Assembly (NCBI RefSeq): GCF_021028995.1 | Contig: NZ_JAJJZG010000009.1 | Location: 1-64,000, forward strand | Direction: 5' to 3' | Origin: Halobacterium sp. KA-4 | GTDB taxonomy: Archaea; Halobacteriota; Halobacteria; Halobacteriales; Halobacteriaceae | DNA: 64,000 bases | In this document: in pieces, positions 11,343 through 19,142 of the stretch | Numbering within the stretch: position 1 is the first letter of the stretch | Layout: every line of letters begins with the position of its first letter | Made by a program: the position numbers and the translations under genes | Notes under the pieces: generated by a model | The model's input: the letters and a program-made list of their open reading frames with translations, nothing else | The model's database searches: none | What the model was told of the DNA's origin: nothing

Positions 11343-12611
11343 TCACGCGACTCCTGTTTCAGCGCTTGCGCTGACGTTCGCCGCGACTGTTTCGATGGTC
11401 CCACTAGACGTGACGTACTTGATGTCGCCGTTTTCCACGAATAGCATCTGTAGTTCGCCGTTGTCACGCCAGTCGAAGCCGGCGACCGGTGCCTCTGGAT
11501 GGCCATCGTCGCTAGTCCACAGCGACTTACTCCCATCGTCGTCCCAGAGTGCGAGGTTCCCGCTCCCGTCCACGCCCGGGATTCGTGCCGGCGAGGTTCC
11601 ATCGAACTCACGTGGCGCACCGATACCAATTCCGTTGTCCTGCCCGACGCCCGAACCAGTGTCGTGCATCTGGTCACCATCGATGTAGCGGATTTCCTGA
11701 GACGGACCAGCGTACACGAGGTCGTCATCGCCGTCCCCATTCACGTCGTCAACGCCAGCGACTGCATCCGCCAGGACACCGCCGCTGTCGGTCGTCACCA
11801 AGGACGGTGATTCTCCCGGCCGAACTCGGTAGATGTAGTCATCGGACCTGTTCACGTAGTAGACGTAGGCGGTCGTCAACTCCTTCCACTCGCCAACAGC
11901 CAGTAGCGTCGATTGTATCTCGACGTCGCTGTCGACGAGCGTAGTGGTCCCGTCTACGTCGGCGAGTTTCAGTGCGTTACTCTCGTTCACGTACGGGATT
12001 TCCTGATGGCCGTCGCTATCGAAATCAATTTCCTTCGGACCGATAGCTGCTGCCGTTGCGTCGTACTGCGTGATGTCACCACTTGTATTGATGGAGCGGA
12101 GACCCCCGCTCTGGGTGGCAAACACAAGTTCGTTCTCGTCCCGGGTTGCGTTCCCGCGGGGCGTCCGAAACTTGAACACGTCGCGGGCGCCGGTTGGCGA
12201 GACGACGACTCGGGTGTCTGCGCGCGACTGCAGCGAGATGGCCGTGCGAACGCGCAGGAGATTTCCGGTGCCCCATGAATCGGCGTCGAGGACAGTCGTT
12301 TCGATGTCGGCCTGGTACTCACCATTCACGAGCACTGAGATGGTGTCTGGGTCGGTGGATAGTGTTGACCCGCCGACGTTCTTCACGTAGAGCGTGAGCG
12401 TCTCGGAGCTGTGATCGTAGATGGATTTGGGACTGCCGGCGTCGCTGACGATTTTGATTTCGGCGTCAATATCTTCGGCGTGTTGCTGGCTCTGGTCACC
12501 GAGTGCGCCGCCGAGTCGGGTTGCGCCTTCGGTAACGGTCCCCGCGACGGATGCGGCGACGAGGATGGCGGCGATGAACAACACGAGATGGGTGGACGAG
12601 ACGGACGCCAC
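11343..12611 (-). CDS. Archaellum protein G-like domain fused to a beta-propeller-like region
   Basis: 422 residues from a GTG start. The N-terminus MASVSSTHLVLFIAAILVA is a hydrophobic class-III/pilin-like helix, and residues ~20-100 (EIKIVSDAGSP, LTLYVKNVGGSTL, ISVLVNGEY) closely resemble haloarchaeal FlaG/ArlG. True FlaG ends near 150 residues; here a further ~270 follow with propeller-like repeats. Two carry calcium-loop-like motifs, DFDSDGHQEIPYV and DVNGDGDDDLVYA, typical of FG-GAP/integrin-type blades. The protein is probably anchored in the membrane and displayed outside. No archaellum operon is visible nearby, so it is unlikely to be the motor ArlG itself. Confidence 0.75.
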   Translation of the reverse strand: MASVSSTHLVLFIAAILVAASVAGTVTEGATRLGGALGDQSQQHAEDIDAEIKIVSDAGSPKSIYDHSSETLTLYVKNVGGSTLSTDPDTISVLVNGEYQADIETTVLDADSWGTGNLLRVRTAISLQSRADTRVVVSPTGARDVFKFRTPRGNATRDENELVFATQSGGLRSINTSGDITQYDATAAAIGPKEIDFDSDGHQEIPYVNESNALKLADVDGTTTLVDSDVEIQSTLLAVGEWKELTTAYVYYVNRSDDYIYRVRPGESPSLVTTDSGGVLADAVAGVDDVNGDGDDDLVYAGPSQEIRYIDGDQMHDTGSGVGQDNGIGIGAPREFDGTSPARIPGVDGSGNLALWDDDGSKSLWTSDDGHPEAPVAGFDWRDNGELQMLFVENGDIKYVTSSGTIETVAANVSASAETGVA

Positions 12612-12657
12612 TCACGCGTCCCCCCGGCGCCGTACGGACATACGGCGGTGTGGCCGA

Positions 12658-12673
12658 TACTTGGAATTGAGTA
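12658..12673. promoter_or_regulatory. TrmB-like site TACT-N7-GAGTA
   Basis: TACT at 12658-12661 and GAGTA at 12669-12673 are separated by seven bases, matching the TrmB consensus reported for Halobacterium salinarum (TACT N7-8 GAGTA). It lies 47-62 bases upstream of the GTG of the FlaG-like fusion gene, where a regulator could act. One match of nine fixed bases can arise by chance in a window this size. Confidence 0.35.
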
Positions 12674-12722
12674 TTGTGGCCGTCTACTAACAATTAGTAC
12701 GCCGACAAGAATCGAGAAGGGG

Positions 12723-13343
12723 TCAGTCGCTGGCGCGGCGGTCGCTACGCGAGGGCGGCGGCACCTGGGTGTCACCAGTGTTGCGTTCGGGGAGCAGACA
12801 GCGCGCGGGCTCGTCGTTGACGTGCCCGTACTGCTCGGGCTCGTTCGCGAGCACGTGTGCGGGATTGGAATTGCTATCTAACTGCGCCGCACGGACCTCC
12901 TCAAAGCCGACGACGCGAGCGCGGATACCGCGCCAGTGGTGGTCGGCGGTCGCGGGCGGCGAGAATTCCTTGATCGGGCGATAGTCGTGGGCGCGCGCGG
13001 CGAGGGCCGCGGTATTGACGTCACCCGCGAGATCGTTGTGGTCGACGAGCACGCCGATGCGCGCATCGCGTGGGGCGCGCGACGCGAGCACATCCAAGCC
13101 GAGATGGAGTGCGCGATACTCGGCGACGTTGTTATTCGGGGCTTCATCAGGCACCGCGAAGCGGGCAACCCGCTCGCCGTCCCGGGTTTCGACGATGACG
13201 CCGAGCCCGCTCCCGTCGCGCGAGTACGAGCCGTCGGTCGCGACATAGAAGTCCCGTCGGTGAGACTGGGGAGGGTGGGCGATGTGTGGCGTCGGCGAGT
13301 CGTCGAACAGGTCTCGGAGTTTCGACCGGCCCACGATGGCCAT
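12723..13343 (-). CDS. rnhA: Ribonuclease HI
   Basis: 206 residues. It cleaves RNA in RNA-DNA hybrids (primer and R-loop removal). The RNase H core begins near residue 32: YVATDGSYSRDGSG carries the first Asp, NNVAEYRALHLGL the Glu, and VLVDHNDLAG the next Asp. The motif that normally carries the fourth acidic residue reads NPAHVLAN, with His where E. coli has Asp134. About 30 N-terminal residues precede the core, and a disordered Pro/Ser/Arg tail of ~40 follows. Halobacterium RNase HI with an N-terminal extension is known. Confidence 0.9.
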   Translation of the reverse strand: MAIVGRSKLRDLFDDSPTPHIAHPPQSHRRDFYVATDGSYSRDGSGLGVIVETRDGERVARFAVPDEAPNNNVAEYRALHLGLDVLASRAPRDARIGVLVDHNDLAGDVNTAALAARAHDYRPIKEFSPPATADHHWRGIRARVVGFEEVRAAQLDSNSNPAHVLANEPEQYGHVNDEPARCLLPERNTGDTQVPPPSRSDRRASD

Positions 13344-13433
13344 ATGCTAGGTAGCGAGCGCTGGAACTTAAGCGGTCCGCCGGTCGCGGCCCGCATCCAA
13401 AGCGATACGTGGCGTGGCCGCGACGACTCCCAT

Positions 13434-13925
13434 ATGCAGGCACGCGACCTGATGACCGAAGACGTCGAAACCGTCCACGAGGACGACGAGGTCAGCGACG
13501 TCCTCCAGCAGCTCGCCCGGCGCGAATTCACGGGGTTCCCCGTCGTGGACGACGACGACCGACTCGTCGGCGTCATCACCCAGCGCGATTTCGTGGAGCT
13601 GTTCCAACCCAAAGACCACACCGTCTGGATCCCCATCGGGCTGCCGCCATTCCTCGAGACCCTCGATTACGGCATTGACCTCTCGTGGAACGAACTGGAG
13701 ACCGAACTGGACCTCGCGAAGAACGCCGGGAAGCCGGTGAAGAAAATCATGACGACAAATGTGCTCACGGTCGGCCCCGACGCGGACGTCGACGACGTGC
13801 TCGCCATCCTTGCGGCCGACGAGCGCGACGTCAACCGCGTCCCCGTCGTCAAGGACGACGTCGTAGTCGGCATCATCACCCGACAGGACATGCTGCGCGC
13901 ACTCCACGAGGAGCGCAACCTGTAG
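13434..13925 (+). CDS. CBS-domain pair protein
   Basis: 163 residues from ATG 13434 (MQARDLMTEDV). The open frame continues upstream, but that part is antisense to rnhA and has no domain. CBS1 spans ~1-60 (DLMTEDVETVHEDDEVSDVL, FPVVDDDDRLVGVITQRDF). A linker with FQPKDHTVWIPIGLPPF follows, then CBS2 at ~100-160 (KKIMTTNVLTVGPDADV, RVPVVKDDVVVGIITRQD). Such pairs bind adenine nucleotides and sense energy state, usually through a partner. No partner gene is evident. Confidence 0.85.
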   Translation: MQARDLMTEDVETVHEDDEVSDVLQQLARREFTGFPVVDDDDRLVGVITQRDFVELFQPKDHTVWIPIGLPPFLETLDYGIDLSWNELETELDLAKNAGKPVKKIMTTNVLTVGPDADVDDVLAILAADERDVNRVPVVKDDVVVGIITRQDMLRALHEERNL

Positions 13926-13988
13926 CCAGCGGCGGCAAAACGGGTACGTCTCCGAAAGCGTAAACGTCACCCCGCTCGGAGATTCGAC

Positions 13989-14906
13989 GTGACCAACTAC
14001 CGGAATGCCGTACTGTTTCTGGCGCTTGCAGCGGTCTGGGGGTCGGCGTTCGCCGCCATCAAGGCTGGCCTTGACGCCGGGTTCGAGCCCGTGCTGTTCG
14101 CGGCCATTCGCTACGACGTCGCGGGCGTACTGATGCTCGCGTACGCGGCGTACGCCGCCGATAACTGGCTGCCGCAGTCGCGCGCTGACTGGACCGTCGT
14201 TGGCATCGCTGCAGTCTTCCTTATCGCTGCCTATCATGCCTTCCTCTTCGTTGGCGAACAGCAGACCACGAGCGCCGTCGCCGCCGTCGTTGTCAGCCTC
14301 AGCCCCGTGCTCACAACGGGGTTTGCGCGGGCGTTCCTTCCCTCCGAGCGCCTCTCGCTTGGCGGTATCGCAGGCCTGCTGCTCGGCCTCGTCGGTGTCG
14401 TCGTGCTCTCGAACCCCGACCCGTCGAACCTCCTCGGCGGGAGCACCGTCGGGATCCTCCTGGTGCTCGCGGCGTCGACGTGTTTCGCGCTTGGGAGCGT
14501 GCTCACCCAGCGTGTCGACGATGACCTCGACATCGAAACGATGGAAGCGTGGGCGATGCTGCTCGGCGCACTCCTCATGCACGTCGCCAGTCTCGCCCGC
14601 GGCGAGACGCAGACAATTCCCCAAAATACGGACGCGCTGTTCGCCATCGCATACCTCTCGCTGGCCGCCAGCGCTGCCGGCTTCCTCGTCTACTTCGAAC
14701 TGCTTGAACGACTCGGTCCTATCGAAATCAACCTCGTGAGCTACGTCGCGCCCGTCTTCGCCGCGGTCGTCGGGCTGGTCGTGCTCGCCGAACCGATCAC
14801 CGTACACACAGTTGTCGGCTTCGCTATCATCTTCGCGGGATTCTGCCTGCTGAAGCGACGCGCGCTCGCCGCCGAACTGCGGAATGTCCGCGCCGCCTGG
14901 GGCTAA
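13989..14906 (+). CDS. EamA/DMT-superfamily membrane transporter
   Basis: 305 residues from a GTG start, ten predicted membrane helices in two EamA repeats. The first begins ALAAVWGSAFAAIKAGLDAGF and the second near residue 160 (LLVLAASTCFALGSVLTQRV). Members export metabolites such as amino acids or drugs; the substrate is not predictable. It lies 64 bases after the CBS gene and is convergent with the aldo/keto reductase. A second EamA protein is encoded at 50968-51897; the two share the same start pattern but are diverged. Confidence 0.88.
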   Translation: MTNYRNAVLFLALAAVWGSAFAAIKAGLDAGFEPVLFAAIRYDVAGVLMLAYAAYAADNWLPQSRADWTVVGIAAVFLIAAYHAFLFVGEQQTTSAVAAVVVSLSPVLTTGFARAFLPSERLSLGGIAGLLLGLVGVVVLSNPDPSNLLGGSTVGILLVLAASTCFALGSVLTQRVDDDLDIETMEAWAMLLGALLMHVASLARGETQTIPQNTDALFAIAYLSLAASAAGFLVYFELLERLGPIEINLVSYVAPVFAAVVGLVVLAEPITVHTVVGFAIIFAGFCLLKRRALAAELRNVRAAWG

Positions 14907-15875
14907 CTACTTCGCGCGGGCGATGCGGTCAAATTGGTCGGTACTCAGCGTGAGGTCTGCAGCGGCGAGGTTCTCGCGGAGCTGGTCGGGCGTGCGAGCA
15001 CCGGTAATCGGCGCGACGACCTGCTCGTGGTGAAGCAACCATGCCAACGACACCTGCGCAGGCGTCGCACCGACTTCCTCGGCGACAGCCTCGACTTCCT
15101 CAAGCGCGTCAAAGTTCTCCGGTGTGAGATACGAATCCACGAACTGCTGGTCGGTCGCGCCTCGCGTTCCCTCCGGTGGCGCCTCCCCGCGCGTGTACTT
15201 CCCCGTGAGGAACCCACCAGCCAGCGGCGACCACGGTACGACGCCGAGATCGTAGTCCCGGCACATGTCGAGGTACGTCGCCTCGATCTCGCGGTTGACA
15301 GCGTTATACCGCGGCTGAACGACCGTAAACGGCTCGTAGCCCTCGCGGCGCGCGATTTCGTTGGCCTTCGCGACCTTCCACGCGTTCGGCTCGAACGTCG
15401 ACGCACCGAGGTAGTGGACCTTGCCGTCGCGGACGAACTCATCGAGCGTACGCATAAACTCGCGGGCGGGCGTCCGATCATCCCACCGATGGATGTAGAG
15501 GACGTCGAGATAGTCGGTATTGAGGCGGTCAAGAATCGCGTCGACGTTGTTCCGGAGGTGTTTGCGATTGAGCCCGCGGCCGTTTGGGCCCTCGCGAGTC
15601 GGCCAGTAGATCTTGGAGGCGATGACATACTCGTCGCGGTCGCGGCTGTTGAGCCACTCGCCAATGTACTGTTCGGCGCGGCCGCTGCCGTACATATCTG
15701 CAGTGTCGATGAAACGGCCGCCAGCGTCGGCGTACGTGTCAAGAAGTTCAAGTGCGCGCTCGCGACCAACTTCAATCTCGCCAGCGTCGTTCTCGCGGCC
15801 GAACCGCCACGTCCCGAACGCGACTTCGGAGACGCGGAGGCCGGTGCGGCCGAGCGAAACAGCGTCGAGACCCAT
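14907..15875 (-). CDS. Aldo/keto reductase
   Basis: 322 residues, a TIM-barrel AKR. Catalytic residues are visible: Asp and Tyr in FIDTADMYGSGRAEQ, Lys in YVIASKIYWPT, His in YLDVLYIHRWDDRTP. NADPH phosphate contacts lie in the C-terminal loop (PITGARTPDQLRENLAAAD). The family reduces aldehydes and ketones with NADPH; the sequence resembles voltage-channel-beta-like/YajO-type AKRs. It ends directly against the EamA gene, convergent, so the two are not an operon. Exact substrate unknown. Confidence 0.92.
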   Translation of the reverse strand: MGLDAVSLGRTGLRVSEVAFGTWRFGRENDAGEIEVGRERALELLDTYADAGGRFIDTADMYGSGRAEQYIGEWLNSRDRDEYVIASKIYWPTREGPNGRGLNRKHLRNNVDAILDRLNTDYLDVLYIHRWDDRTPAREFMRTLDEFVRDGKVHYLGASTFEPNAWKVAKANEIARREGYEPFTVVQPRYNAVNREIEATYLDMCRDYDLGVVPWSPLAGGFLTGKYTRGEAPPEGTRGATDQQFVDSYLTPENFDALEEVEAVAEEVGATPAQVSLAWLLHHEQVVAPITGARTPDQLRENLAAADLTLSTDQFDRIARAK

Positions 15876-15923
15876 GTGGGGACCGAGATGGGCGGCGGTG
15901 TTAAGCGGCGCGTCTTCGAGCCG

Positions 15924-16169
15924 TTAGTTCGTGTTGTGGCGGTGACCGAGCACGAGCGCGACGACGTGGAGGGCGACCATCGCGGCGAGCGCGGTCTGTT
16001 GGGCCGTCGTGTCGGGACCAGCGAGCACGAGCGGCGTGTACAGGAACGGAAGGGCGACCGCCGCCCAGAAGCCAGCGACCTCGAAGGGCTTCAGGAGGGT
16101 GGCGGACGCGGGCGTGTTCACGGCGTCCGATGCGACCTCGGCCAGTGCGGAGCGGGAGGGGGTAGACAT
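15924..16169 (-). CDS. Small two-helix membrane protein
   Basis: 81 residues. An N-terminal polar part (STPSRSALAEVASDAV) is followed by two hydrophobic helices, ~29-50 (VAGFWAAVALPFLYTPLVLA) and ~58-75 (TALAAMVALHVVALVLG). Unknown function; the pattern fits haloarchaeal small membrane proteins. It is 48 bases upstream of the aldo/keto reductase on the same strand and could be co-transcribed. A palindrome around its probable TATA box is listed with the upstream region. Confidence 0.6.
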   Translation of the reverse strand: MSTPSRSALAEVASDAVNTPASATLLKPFEVAGFWAAVALPFLYTPLVLAGPDTTAQQTALAAMVALHVVALVLGHRHNTN

Positions 16170-16485
16170 TGGGTCTCACCTCGTCTACTCCACCCTACTG
16201 GCGCCGACCCCATATAGGGGGTCGACCGTTGCCCGGATTTCAGTACGTTTCACCGCGAGTCACCCCGATTTCGGGACGTTTTACGATGATCTTAGAATCG
16301 GTAAGACAGTTTATAGCCAATTCTAAGGGCGTTTCGGGAAATCAGTGATTCGGCCAGCCATAACCGTTATTGGCGGCGATTCGACGACTCGTGAGTCCTC
16401 CCGAGCGCTCCGGAGCCGTCATTCGGAATTCGGAGGCTTCGTTGGGCGTCCAATACCGCCACTTGACGGTCGAAGTTGTAGAAAG
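16170..16485. other. Intergenic region with a palindromic promoter element
   Basis: No gene seen. At 16205-16224 a perfect inverted repeat CGACCCC-atatag-GGGGTCG encloses an ATATA that could be the TATA box of the reverse gene starting at 16169, with a ~17-20 base leader. The rest is moderately AT-rich and borders the tRNA-Met 3' end. Confidence 0.45.
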
Positions 16486-16644
16486 TGCCCGGGGAGGGTT
16501 TTGAACCCTCGATCTCCGCATGTCCCAGGTTCGAGGCTCGGCGGGCCTCGCGGACATGCTGAGCATCCACGTGGCGAGTGGGATGCCGCACCGAAGCTCG
16601 GAACCCTATGAGTGCGGCGCTATGACCAGCTAAGCCACCCGGGC
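16486..16644 (-). tRNA. tRNA-Met (CAT), elongator, with 85-base intron
   Basis: The exons fold into a complete cloverleaf: acceptor GCCCGGG/CCCGGGC, discriminator A, D-loop with TTAGCTGGTCA, anticodon stem CCGCA/TGCGG with loop CTCATAA (anticodon CAT), T-arm GAGGG-TTCAAAA-CCCTC. Exon 1 is 16607-16644 and exon 2 is 16486-16521. The intron 16522-16606 sits after position 37, the canonical archaeal site, and must be removed by the splicing endonuclease. Haloarchaeal elongator tRNA-Met is known to carry such an intron. CCA is not encoded. Confidence 0.95.
16522..16606 (-). other. tRNA-Met intron
   Basis: 85 bases between the anticodon loop and the 3' half of the anticodon stem. The exon-intron borders can pair (GGGTTCC at the 5' side, GAACCTGGGAC at the 3' side) to give the bulge-helix-bulge recognised by archaeal tRNA endonuclease. 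The interior contains GGATGCTCAGCATGTCC, a strong internal hairpin. Confidence 0.85.
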
Positions 16645-16737
16645 TCGCTTCCGGCTAGGGGGAGGTTGCTCTTGAAGGTTCTCATCTCAATCGACGGACC
16701 CGCCGGGTTTAAGCCGAGGCGGTTGCTTCGAGCGTAT

Positions 16738-17820
16738 ATGAACGTACCTGCGCTTGTCCAGTCCTCACTTGGGGACGAGGACGTCGCCGCGCACGTGCCG
16801 CTGAAGGGGGAGGACGCGGTGTTCGTCACGCCGACGCGGACGCTTGTCTACACAGCCGACGGCCTGCTAAGCGACGAGACCGTTGATGAATTCCCACACG
16901 ACGCAGAAGGCATCAAAGTTAGCGAAGGACGACGAAAATCAAAGATCACGCTGGACTACGGGCTGGACGGCGAGGAATCGTTCTCGGTACCATCGGGGAA
17001 ACTCGACGACGTACTCCACCCGATTATCGCGGGCGTGCTGAACGCCGCTGACGTCACCCAGCCTGGGGAGACGGTCAAGCGTACGTACCAGTTCAGCGAA
17101 CTCACACTCGTTGTGACCAGCGATCGCGTCGTGAAACACGTCGGCGCGGCCATCTGGGGCCCCGACTACGAAGAAATCGACTACGACTCGGTGACTGGCA
17201 TCGACATCGAGGAAGGAAACGTCTCCAGCCAGCTCGTCCTCGAGACAACCGCTCGTACCCAGCGCATCAAAGCACCCAACGAGCAATTTCGGGACGTCCG
17301 CGAAACAGTCGAAAACGCGGTCTACGCATTCCATAACGCGGCTAACGCCGACGAATTCGAGCGCATGAACGTCGACGAGGACGCAGGCACAGCCACGAAG
17401 GAAGTGTCGTTCGAAAGTGGCGTCGAACCAATCGACACGAGCGGCGTCGGCGAAGACGACGAAGCGGCCACGAACAAGCCCGAGGCGAATACGGAAGTAA
17501 GGGCCGAGACAGGCAGGGGAGCAGGTAGCGCGGCAAGTGCAACCCAGGAACCAGCCGAGCGCCCCGACGTGGACGACGACGAGTTCGCGTCCAGTGGCTT
17601 CCAGACGGCTGCAACGCAGGTTGAACCGCCAGTCGACCCCGAAGAACTCAACGCGGAGCTCGCCGATCTCGAAGACACCATCGAGGAGTTAGCTGACGTG
17701 CTGGCCGAACAGCGCGAACTCGCCGAGCGCCAACGCGAAGCGCTCGATGCCCAACAGACGGTTATCGAAGCCCAACGCGACCGGCTCGTAGCGCTACGCG
17801 ACCTTGTTGACGAAGAGTAG
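16738..17820 (+). CDS. PH-like-domain protein with C-terminal coiled coil
   Basis: 360 residues. The frame is open further upstream, but ATG 16738 lies 26-31 bases after GTTTAAGC, a TATA-like element, so a leaderless start here is preferred. Residues ~1-200 look like two small beta-sandwich (PH/GRAM-like) units: FVTPTRTLVYTADGLLSDE and LTLVVTSDRVVKHVGAAIWG. A disordered acidic linker of ~110 residues follows. The last ~50 residues are a coiled coil (LADLEDTIEELADVLAEQRE). The layout suggests an oligomeric adaptor, with function unknown. Convergent with the next gene. Confidence 0.7.
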   Translation: MNVPALVQSSLGDEDVAAHVPLKGEDAVFVTPTRTLVYTADGLLSDETVDEFPHDAEGIKVSEGRRKSKITLDYGLDGEESFSVPSGKLDDVLHPIIAGVLNAADVTQPGETVKRTYQFSELTLVVTSDRVVKHVGAAIWGPDYEEIDYDSVTGIDIEEGNVSSQLVLETTARTQRIKAPNEQFRDVRETVENAVYAFHNAANADEFERMNVDEDAGTATKEVSFESGVEPIDTSGVGEDDEAATNKPEANTEVRAETGRGAGSAASATQEPAERPDVDDDEFASSGFQTAATQVEPPVDPEELNAELADLEDTIEELADVLAEQRELAERQREALDAQQTVIEAQRDRLVALRDLVDEE

Positions 17821-18198
17821 TTACTCGCGGCCGGTGACTTTCCGGATACACGACGACCCGAACGCGCCGAGTTCCCCGTGCTCGAAGTTGATGAAGTAGC
17901 CCGTCTCGATGGACGCACCACAGCGCCGACACGAGAATTCGCCTTCTTTCGTAATGACGTCGGATTGGAAGGAGACATAGCTGCCGCCCTGCGGCTGAAC
18001 TTCCCCGCCCTCGCGTTCAACGACACCGCGGCGCTCAGCCGCTTCAAGAATCTCGCGAGTGGTCCGCGGATGCGTCGTCACAGTTTCGAGGCGGTCGATG
18101 GCGGCCGCGACGGACAACGACTCGAATTCGAGGTTCGCGAGTAGCTCCACCCCGAGTTCAACCGGGTCCTCAACGTCCCCAGCGTCGCCGTCAGTCAT
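17821..18198 (-). CDS. Zinc-ribbon protein of a conserved haloarchaeal family
   Basis: 125 residues from MTDGDAGDVEDP. An upstream in-frame start would add a basic, atypical leader and is rejected. The N-terminal ~75 residues form a helical/winged-helix-like domain (AAIDRLETVTTHPRTTREILEAAERRGV). The C-terminal part holds FSCRRCGASIETGYFI and a second Cys in FGSSCIRKVTG, a probable CxxC-type metal site. Possibly a transcriptional or RNA-binding factor. No operon partner; convergent with the PH-like gene. Confidence 0.7.
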   Translation of the reverse strand: MTDGDAGDVEDPVELGVELLANLEFESLSVAAAIDRLETVTTHPRTTREILEAAERRGVVEREGGEVQPQGGSYVSFQSDVITKEGEFSCRRCGASIETGYFINFEHGELGAFGSSCIRKVTGRE

Positions 18199-18284
18199 GT
18201 GTCGTCGTGGGGCGAGCGCGCGCTTAACGCTTGCGCGACGCCGAAGGGACAACGCTAAACCCGCCGCTCGGGTAGCAGGCGGCG

Positions 18285-18911
18285 ATGAAACGGTACGCGG
18301 CCGGCGCCGCGCTCACGGCGGTGCTCGTGCTCGCCGTCGTGGCGCGACCGGCTGACGCGCTCGACGCGCTTCGAACCGCGCTCGCGAGCCCGTGGTTCCC
18401 CGTCTTGCTGGTCGGCCTGTACGTGGTCCGCCCGCTGCTCGGCTGGCCCATCAGCGTACTCTCCGCGCTCGTGGGCTTCCAGTACGGGCTCGTCGTGGGC
18501 ATGCCGGTCGCGCTCGCGGGCGCGGTCGTCACGAGCCTCCCGGCGTACACCGCGGGCCGCTATGCGCCCGCCGACGGCCGGCTATTCGGCCGGTTCTCGG
18601 ACGGCAGCCAGCGCTTCTTCGCCGCCACGGGCGACGTCCGCGGCCTCGTCGCCGCGCGGTTCGCCCCGACACCAGCAGAACCGATTTCGGCCGCGGCAGG
18701 TGCAGGCAACGTCAGCCTCCGGTCGTTCGCGGCCGGCACGCTCGTCGGTGAACTCCCGTGGGTCTTCGCGACCGTTGCACTCGGCAGCGGCCTCGACGCG
18801 TTCACGATGGCCGCGACTGACGTGAATCCGATTGTCGTCGCAGGCGGCGTGCTCGCGGCGGCTGTGCTGTTGAGCCCCGTCGCGTACCGTGCGTGGCAGC
18901 AGCGCGCGTAG
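18285..18911 (+). CDS. TVP38/TMEM64-type (VTT/DedA) membrane protein
   Basis: 208 residues, about five to six hydrophobic segments. The VTT-domain signatures are GWPISVLSALVGFQYGLVVG and the re-entrant FAPTPAEPISAAAGAGNVSLRSF, followed by GTLVGELPWVFATVALG. Related proteins act as lipid scramblases or transporters in membrane homeostasis. No specific substrate can be given. It is followed convergently, with no gap, by a 46-residue zinc protein. Confidence 0.85.
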   Translation: MKRYAAGAALTAVLVLAVVARPADALDALRTALASPWFPVLLVGLYVVRPLLGWPISVLSALVGFQYGLVVGMPVALAGAVVTSLPAYTAGRYAPADGRLFGRFSDGSQRFFAATGDVRGLVAARFAPTPAEPISAAAGAGNVSLRSFAAGTLVGELPWVFATVALGSGLDAFTMAATDVNPIVVAGGVLAAAVLLSPVAYRAWQQRA

Positions 18912-19052
18912 TCAGAATTTGAAGGGGTCGGCGCAGTCAGCGATGACGCCGTGCTGCGGGCAGACGTACTTGCAGTGGCGCTTGAACATCGCCGCGTCGC
19001 ACATCGGACAGCGGCTGCCGCCGCGTTCGGCGTCCATCGACTGCTCGCTCAT
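18912..19052 (-). CDS. 46-residue zinc-finger micro-protein
   Basis: Too short for most gene callers. Translated from ATG 19052 it reads MSEQSMDAERGGSRC, then PMCDAAMFKRHCKYVCPQHG, then VIADCADPFKF. A CPMC and a CKYVCPQH cluster provide at least four Cys plus His for one or two zinc sites. Haloarchaea are known to encode many such CPxC micro-proteins. Acidic start, no membrane segment. It converges on the VTT gene and lies 90 bases downstream of nrdJ on the same strand. Confidence 0.7.
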   Translation of the reverse strand: MSEQSMDAERGGSRCPMCDAAMFKRHCKYVCPQHGVIADCADPFKF

Positions 19053-19142
19053 ACTCACGGCTGCGTGCGCGACGAGCATAGGCGTATCCCTCGCGTGTCG
19101 AGAACGGGAGAAAACCGTAGAAGTGTGCGTTAGTCGCTCAGT

